Below, piece after piece: positions 60,506 through 64,000 of a DNA stretch of 64,000 nucleotides. A program made the translations under genes and the position numbers. The notes under the pieces were generated by a model, which searched no databases, was not told the origin of the DNA, and saw only the letters and a list, made by a program, of their open reading frames with translations. The stretch spans positions 10,552 to 74,551 of the forward strand of contig BTVX01000018.1 of assembly GCA_045862995.1 (NCBI GenBank). Direction: 5' to 3'. The stretch comes from UBA2387 sp019454665. Lineage in GTDB: Bacteria > Armatimonadota > Fimbriimonadia > Fimbriimonadales > Fimbriimonadaceae. Numbering within the stretch: the stretch's first letter is position 1; each line of letters begins with the position of its first letter.

Positions 60506-61362
60506 GGGCGCTCCACGAACCTCCATTTCAGGCGGTTGAACGTCCAATAGCCGAACAAAAGCATGGCGACCGAGATCGCGGCCGTCACGCCCAGCAACCC
60601 CCAATCGAGCGGGATGGGCGCGATGGTCTCCGTTCCTTGCTTGATCGGGCCAGGGGCGACGAGCACCTTCCGGTAGGCCGTGCACAGCATGGCGATCGGG
60701 TTTAGGTGGTAGACCGTGTACAGCAGTTCGCGTTGCCCCTCGGGCACCATCTTTGAATACAGCACGTCCTCGCTGAAGTACATGATGGGGCACAGAAAGA
60801 ACGTTACGTACAAGATCACGCTCAGGAAATACTTCACATCCTCGTAGAATGTGTTGAGCGCCGCGCACAGCAGCCCGATGCCGGCCGCGAGGCAGAAGTT
60901 GATCGCCAGCAGGACGGGCAGCCAGAGCATCTCGGCCCGGAACGGCGAGATGCCGGGGTGCCGAATCCACACGGCCAGCAGGTAGAGGAAGAACACGCCC
61001 AGCGCCAGCACGAAGTGGATGAAGTTTCCGATGATCAGCGATAACGGCAGGATTTCGCGGGGGAAATAGATCTTTTTTACCAATTGGATCGCCCCGAGCA
61101 CGGACTGCGCCGAGTCGAGCAGGGCGAACTGGAAGAACATGTACGGCAGGTAGGCCGCGAGGACGTAGGCGCTGAAGTTCTCGGTGCCGTTGCGCAGGAA
61201 GAACTTGAACACGAGCGTCATGACGACGACCGTGACGAGCGGCACGATGAGCGACCACAGGAAGCCGAATGCGCTGTTCTTGTAGCGGATTTTGAGTTCC
61301 CGCTGCACCATGCTGACCAGCAGTTCGCGGAAGCGCCAAAGCTCCTGGATTTCCGACCGCAT
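60502..61362 (-). CDS. Polysaccharide ABC exporter, permease subunit (Wzm/TagG-like)
   Basis: 286-aa ABC-2 type permease with about six membrane helices. The N-terminal interface helix RFRELLVSMVQRELKIRYKNSAFGFLWSLIVPL is the usual Wzm start. KKIYFPREILPLSLIIGNFIHF and YEDVKYFLSVILYVTFFLCPIMY are conserved core helices, and HLNPIAMLCTAYR completes the pattern. It is the first gene of a coupled permease-ATPase-subtilisin unit. No glycosyltransferases are in the window, so the exported glycan is unknown. Confidence 0.94.
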   Translation of the reverse strand: MRSEIQELWRFRELLVSMVQRELKIRYKNSAFGFLWSLIVPLVTVVVMTLVFKFFLRNGTENFSAYVLAAYLPYMFFQFALLDSAQSVLGAIQLVKKIYFPREILPLSLIIGNFIHFVLALGVFFLYLLAVWIRHPGISPFRAEMLWLPVLLAINFCLAAGIGLLCAALNTFYEDVKYFLSVILYVTFFLCPIMYFSEDVLYSKMVPEGQRELLYTVYHLNPIAMLCTAYRKVLVAPGPIKQGTETIAPIPLDWGLLGVTAAISVAMLLFGYWTFNRLKWRFVERP

Positions 61363-61403
61363 GGGGATGGCAGTCTACCTGGCGGCTTGGGCAAGCGTCC
61401 GTT

Positions 61404-61574
61404 GGGCACGGCGACCCCGTGTTCGCGCACCTGTCGGCAGACGGTCCAGCCGTCCATCTTGGGCAGCATGATGTCGAGCACGATGGCGCCGTACGGGCGT
61501 TCGAGGGCCATGTCGAGGCCGGATTCGCCATCGCGAGCGACATCCACCTGATAGCCCGCCCGAGTCAGGCCCAA
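61404..61574 (-). pseudogene. Fragment of an OmpR-type response-regulator receiver domain
   Basis: About 57 codons read LGLTRAGYQVDVARDGESG, then YGAIVLDIMLPKMDGWTVCRQVREHG and end at AVP. This is residues about 15-75 of a receiver domain, with the phosphoacceptor Asp in VLDIMLPKMDG. Both the start (with the acidic pair) and the end (Thr/Lys switch and DNA-binding domain) are missing. The flanking sequence in this frame is Pro/Arg-rich and non-coding. It lies between the Wzm-like gene and dapA. It is a relic, not a functional gene. Confidence 0.78.
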
Positions 61575-61677
61575 GGGGCTTGTGTTCGGCGGGGGTCTGG
61601 CTGTGGCTGGGCGGGGTTTTTTGGGCCTCGCCGAAATCCCACCGCGCCCCACCGTACCCTGCCGATCGAATCCGAAC

Positions 61678-62580
61678 CTACAAGATCGGCAACGCTCGCC
61701 GGATCTGCTGCTTCTGGGGTTCGTCCAGGGCGACCAGCGGCAAGCGGACGCTCTCGCAAGCGAACCCGCGAAGACTCAACGCGAACTTGACCGGAACGGG
61801 GTTCGGGTATTGGAACAGCGCCCGGACCGGCCCAAGCATCTCGCGATGCAACCGCAGCGCCTCGGGCCAATCCGCGGGGAACCGCTCGATCATCTCTTTG
61901 ATCTGCCGACCCAAGACATGGCCGGCCACGCTCACCACCCCATGGGCGCCCAACGCCAGCGCCGGCAACGTCAGGGCGTCGTCGCCGCAATACACGCGGA
62001 AGCCGTCGGGAACCGACGCGCACACGTCGCCGATCTGGCCGATGTTGCCGCTGGCCTCCTTGACGGCCACGATGTTGGCGACCTCCGTCAACCGCATCAG
62101 CGTCGGCGTCTCCAGATTGATCGCAGACCGCCCCTGGATGTTGTACAGCATCACACGAAGCGAAACCGACTCGGCCACGGCGGCGAAGTGGGCGTACAAC
62201 CCCTCCTGCCCAGGACGGCTGTAATACGGGTTGACCAGCATCGCCCCGTGCGCACCGGCACGCTCGGCGGCTTTGGCCAGGCGGATGCTCTCGGCCGTGT
62301 TGTAGGTTCCGGCCCCGAAGATGACCGACGCCGTATCGCCAACGGCCTCCAAAACGGTGTCCAAGAGCCGCAGTTTCTCGTCCTCGGCGAGCGTGGGCGA
62401 TTCGCCCGTCGTGCCGCTCACCACCAGTCCGTCGTTCCGTTGGACCTCGACCAGCCACTTGGCCAATCGGGCGGCCTCGGCGTAAGCCACCGAGCCGTCC
62501 TCGGCGAACGGCGTGAGCATTGCCGTGATCAGACGGCCCCAATCGCGTTGCGTGGAGTTGTTGGACATGGACCCGGTCAT
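61678..62580 (-). CDS. dapA: 4-Hydroxy-tetrahydrodipicolinate synthase
   Basis: Condenses pyruvate with aspartate semialdehyde for lysine and diaminopimelate synthesis. The 300-aa TIM-barrel product (ATG 62580 or 62568) carries GTTGES (56-61, pyruvate carboxylate), Tyr146 in MLYNIQGR, the Schiff-base Lys174 in VAVKEASG, and GDDALTLPALALGAHGVVS. The usual YNVPGR motif reads YNIQGR, with Gln149 in place of Pro, a change seen in some side branches of the family. Another pyruvate aldolase of the same superfamily cannot be excluded. It lies 6 bases after the interrupted glycosidase-like gene. Confidence 0.88.
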   Translation of the reverse strand: MTGSMSNNSTQRDWGRLITAMLTPFAEDGSVAYAEAARLAKWLVEVQRNDGLVVSGTTGESPTLAEDEKLRLLDTVLEAVGDTASVIFGAGTYNTAESIRLAKAAERAGAHGAMLVNPYYSRPGQEGLYAHFAAVAESVSLRVMLYNIQGRSAINLETPTLMRLTEVANIVAVKEASGNIGQIGDVCASVPDGFRVYCGDDALTLPALALGAHGVVSVAGHVLGRQIKEMIERFPADWPEALRLHREMLGPVRALFQYPNPVPVKFALSLRGFACESVRLPLVALDEPQKQQIRRALPIL

Positions 62581-62586
62581 TCTGAC

Positions 62587-62946
62587 TCAGAACTCGATTT
62601 CGCGATAGAACAGCAGCTGGCCCGCCTCGCCTTCCGCCGCCCCTTGCGACGGAATGAACAGCGACACGACCACGCACTGCTTCCCACGAGGCGAAACGCA
62701 CACGGTCACGTTCGGGTTCGCCGCCGACTTCGAGCCTCGATGCGTTTGGAACTTGAGCGGACGCACGTCCTGGGTGATCCGGTCGAGGAAGTAAAGGCCC
62801 CACGTCGCCCAGTCGTCCGGCACCCTCATCCCTTCGACGATCCACGCCCGCTGGAGCCCGAGCGTTGCGGCATCCCGATCGCCGATGTTCCCCTTCACGC
62901 CGAGCATCTCGATGGCGGCGTTGAGCGCGTCGTTGGGCCGGGCCCG
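62587..62946 (-). pseudogene. 3' part of a glycosidase-like gene cut by an in-frame TGA
   Basis: About 119 codons in exactly the same frame as the gene ending at 62949. Directly after that TGA the frame reads RARPNDALNAAIEMLGVKGNIGD, later WATWGLYFLDRI and GEAGQLLFYREIEF, then a normal stop at 62587. The first internal start is ATG 62907. The sequence looks like real protein with no further disruption, so this is very likely the C-terminal third of one gene of about 312 codons. TGG to TGA (Trp) at 62947-62949 is the simplest lesion. Confidence 0.68.
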
Positions 62947-63522
62947 TCATTGCGAGAAGTCGGTCAGCGTTCCGCTCGCCTGCCGGTCCACCTTGCCATC
63001 GCGGTAGTAGTGAAACCCCAGGTCCATCACGGTTTTGCCGTCGGGCGAGGTGCGGACCGATTCGATGTGCGGCGTGCCCTCGGCGAACTTCGACAGCGTG
63101 ATCGGGATGTCGAACTCGCGCGTCCATTCGTTGGCGATCAACTGGTCGAGGTTGGCGTATTCGCGCACCCGTATCCAATTGGGCTTGCCCGGTTGGTCCT
63201 TCTCGTAGGCCAGGAACACGCGTTGGCCCTCGATGCGCAGGGTGCCCTGATGCGCGCGCCGATCCAAGTTGACCACCCATCGCCAGTTGAGCAGGTCGCT
63301 CGAACGCGCCAGTTTGAGCGTGAACGCGCCTTCGGAGAGCGTGTGATACACGCCGAAGTAACCCGGCTTGGAACCCTGCACCACCTTGAGGCAGTCCATC
63401 GTCGCTCCAGCGTCGTCGCGCAAGGCGTAGCGGTGTGCCGTCGCCGAAGGGAACTCCTCGATGACGCGCGTCAGGTCCGGTGCGACCGACGTCCACAGCA
63501 GGCTGGCGGCCAAGAAAACCAC
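62947..63522 (-). CDS. Secreted glycosidase-like five-bladed-propeller protein, prematurely stopped
   Basis: 191-aa product from GTG 63522 with an N-terminal signal-like stretch (VFLAASLLWTSVA). The body follows the GH43/GH117-like five-bladed propeller pattern: GYFGVYHTLSEGAFTLKLARSSDLLNWRWVVNL near 50-85, IEGQRVFLAYEKDQ near 100, and SPDGKTVMDLGFHYYRDGK near 165. It ends at TGA 62947 in the middle of a blade, and coding sequence continues in the same frame for about 119 codons. As read, the protein would be truncated. Read-through or a one-base error would restore about 311 aa. It lies just upstream of dapA. Confidence 0.62.
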   Translation of the reverse strand: MVFLAASLLWTSVAPDLTRVIEEFPSATAHRYALRDDAGATMDCLKVVQGSKPGYFGVYHTLSEGAFTLKLARSSDLLNWRWVVNLDRRAHQGTLRIEGQRVFLAYEKDQPGKPNWIRVREYANLDQLIANEWTREFDIPITLSKFAEGTPHIESVRTSPDGKTVMDLGFHYYRDGKVDRQASGTLTDFSQ

Positions 63523-63580
63523 GTTGCACCCAGCCTACCCGTGCAGAAATGTTCGCTTGGGCGGTGCCCAAGCGGCGGAC

Positions 63581-63620
63581 GCGGGCTCAGGGTGACGAAA
63601 CCTCCATCCGTCACGCTGAG
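63581..63620. repeat. CTCAGGGTGAC palindromic element, copy 1
   Basis: GCGGGCTCAGGGTGAC is followed by GTCACGCTGAG, giving an 11-bp near-perfect inverted repeat with a short loop. The same layout recurs at 63751-63799. Confidence 0.65.
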
Positions 63621-63750
63621 GGCCCGGCCCGATTACCTTCCGTTTTTGGGGAGGCGGAGTGTGCCGGGCGTCTCGAAGCGGACGAAGCGGGCAAGCGTCC
63701 CCTTCGACACCGCGCCGCCATCCGCCCCGGCAAGCGAAACACCGGAAGGC

Positions 63751-63799
63751 GCGGGCTCAGGGTGACCCACGCTCGGCTCGGACTCTACGTCACGCTGAG
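63751..63799. repeat. CTCAGGGTGAC palindromic element, copy 2
   Basis: Second copy with identical left (GCGGGCTCAGGGTGAC) and right (GTCACGCTGAG) arms and a different, longer loop. Confidence 0.65.
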
Positions 63800-63890
63800 A
63801 TGGTATGGAGCATTGTCAAGTCCCAGGGGGCTCGTCGTGCCAAGGCGAGCCTCGTTTGAGGACGGCGGCGAGTCGGACCAGGAGTGCTCG

Positions 63891-63970
63891 GGGGTGCCAC
63901 GGTCTGCGCGGCTCGTCTTGGCTTCGCCCGACCAGGGCCTCTCTTGCCGCCAGACCGTGCGAGCCGTGGG
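63891..63970. repeat. Half copy (A unit) of the double-hairpin repeat
   Basis: GGGGTGCCACGGTCTGCGCGG pairs with CCGCCAGACCGTGCG. The loop differs from the array copies. It matches only the A half of the units at 6211-7171. Confidence 0.75.
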
Positions 63971-64000
63971 TTGACCATCGCCGAGGCTGGGTCGCACCGA

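Larger units (their letters stand above)
63523..64000. other. Non-coding region with hairpin repeats
   Basis: No convincing gene is seen in these 478 bases. The open frames are low-complexity Arg/Pro/Ser shadows. The region holds two copies of a CTCAGGGTGAC palindromic element and a half copy of the A-type repeat, listed separately. Confidence 0.6.

Noticed and set aside
59756..61543. 595-codon frame covering both the ABC ATPase and the permease region
   Set aside because: Only the part from 60505 down matches the ATPase. The upstream part is antisense-like and lies over the permease in another frame.
1..64000. tRNA or rRNA genes
   Set aside because: I saw no cloverleaf-like or rRNA-like sequence. 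A covariance-model search was not possible, so a missed tRNA cannot be fully excluded.

Overview
The window is a high-GC chromosomal segment of a diderm bacterium with a dense, overlapping gene layout. lpxC and lpxD show an outer membrane with lipid A. A pilM-N-O-(P)-Q set, a prepilin peptidase and several GFTLIE-type prepilins show a type IV pilus or related secretion system. Very large secreted beta-propeller proteins, Gly/Pro-rich tails and this gene mix would fit the Armatimonadota (Fimbriimonas-like). That placement is inferred from gene content and was not searched.

Layout. 1-6.2 kb: end of a sugar ABC permease, a PAS-GGDEF protein, a class II aldolase, a secreted S9 peptidase and, divergently, ftsY. 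6.2-7.2 kb: an array of about 182-bp double-hairpin repeats interrupted by a 100-N assembly gap. 7.2-12.98 kb: MFS transporter, gpsA, a membrane-anchored unknown, argB and a creatininase-family hydrolase. 13.0-14.15 kb: one atypical secreted-protein gene between two perfect 44-bp direct repeats. 14.1-19.6 kb: a tightly coupled minus-strand operon aroK-aroB-small membrane protein-PASTA pseudokinase-rpe-small membrane protein-ribD.

19.6-47.8 kb is the centrepiece, almost all on the minus strand. In transcription order it holds a sulfatase-modifying-factor-like protein, a pseudopilin-like protein, pilD, four prepilin-like genes of which three are greatly enlarged, two giant secreted beta-propeller proteins (about 1500 and 2166 aa), then pilM-pilN-pilO-PilP-like lipoprotein-STN/Gly-rich protein-pilQ, ending at an intrinsic terminator. 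The order minor pilins then PQQ-type propeller recalls the fimU-pilV-pilW-pilX-pilY1 tip module of Pseudomonas. I read it as an enlarged pilus-tip/adhesin module joined to the alignment complex and secretin. No pilB, pilT or pilC is present in the window.

47.7-52.8 kb (plus strand): secreted unknowns, a frameshifted VOC-family gene, and a secreted protein with a clan-CD (CHAT/caspase-like) His/Cys signature next to an unknown partner. 52.9-56.4 kb (minus): ndk-lpxD-lpxC-mtaB. 56.6-57.45 kb: two small membrane proteins. 57.5-61.4 kb (minus): Wzm/Wzt-type polysaccharide exporter coupled to a secreted subtilisin with P-domain and dockerin-like tail. 61.4-63.5 kb: a response-regulator relic, dapA and a glycosidase-like gene split by an in-frame TGA. 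63.5-64 kb: non-coding, with further copies of hairpin repeats.

Several genes (ftsY, gpsA, argB, the creatininase, mtaB, the CHAT-like gene and a small membrane gene) have a TAnnnT-like -10 box only 5-9 nt before the start codon, which suggests common leaderless transcription.
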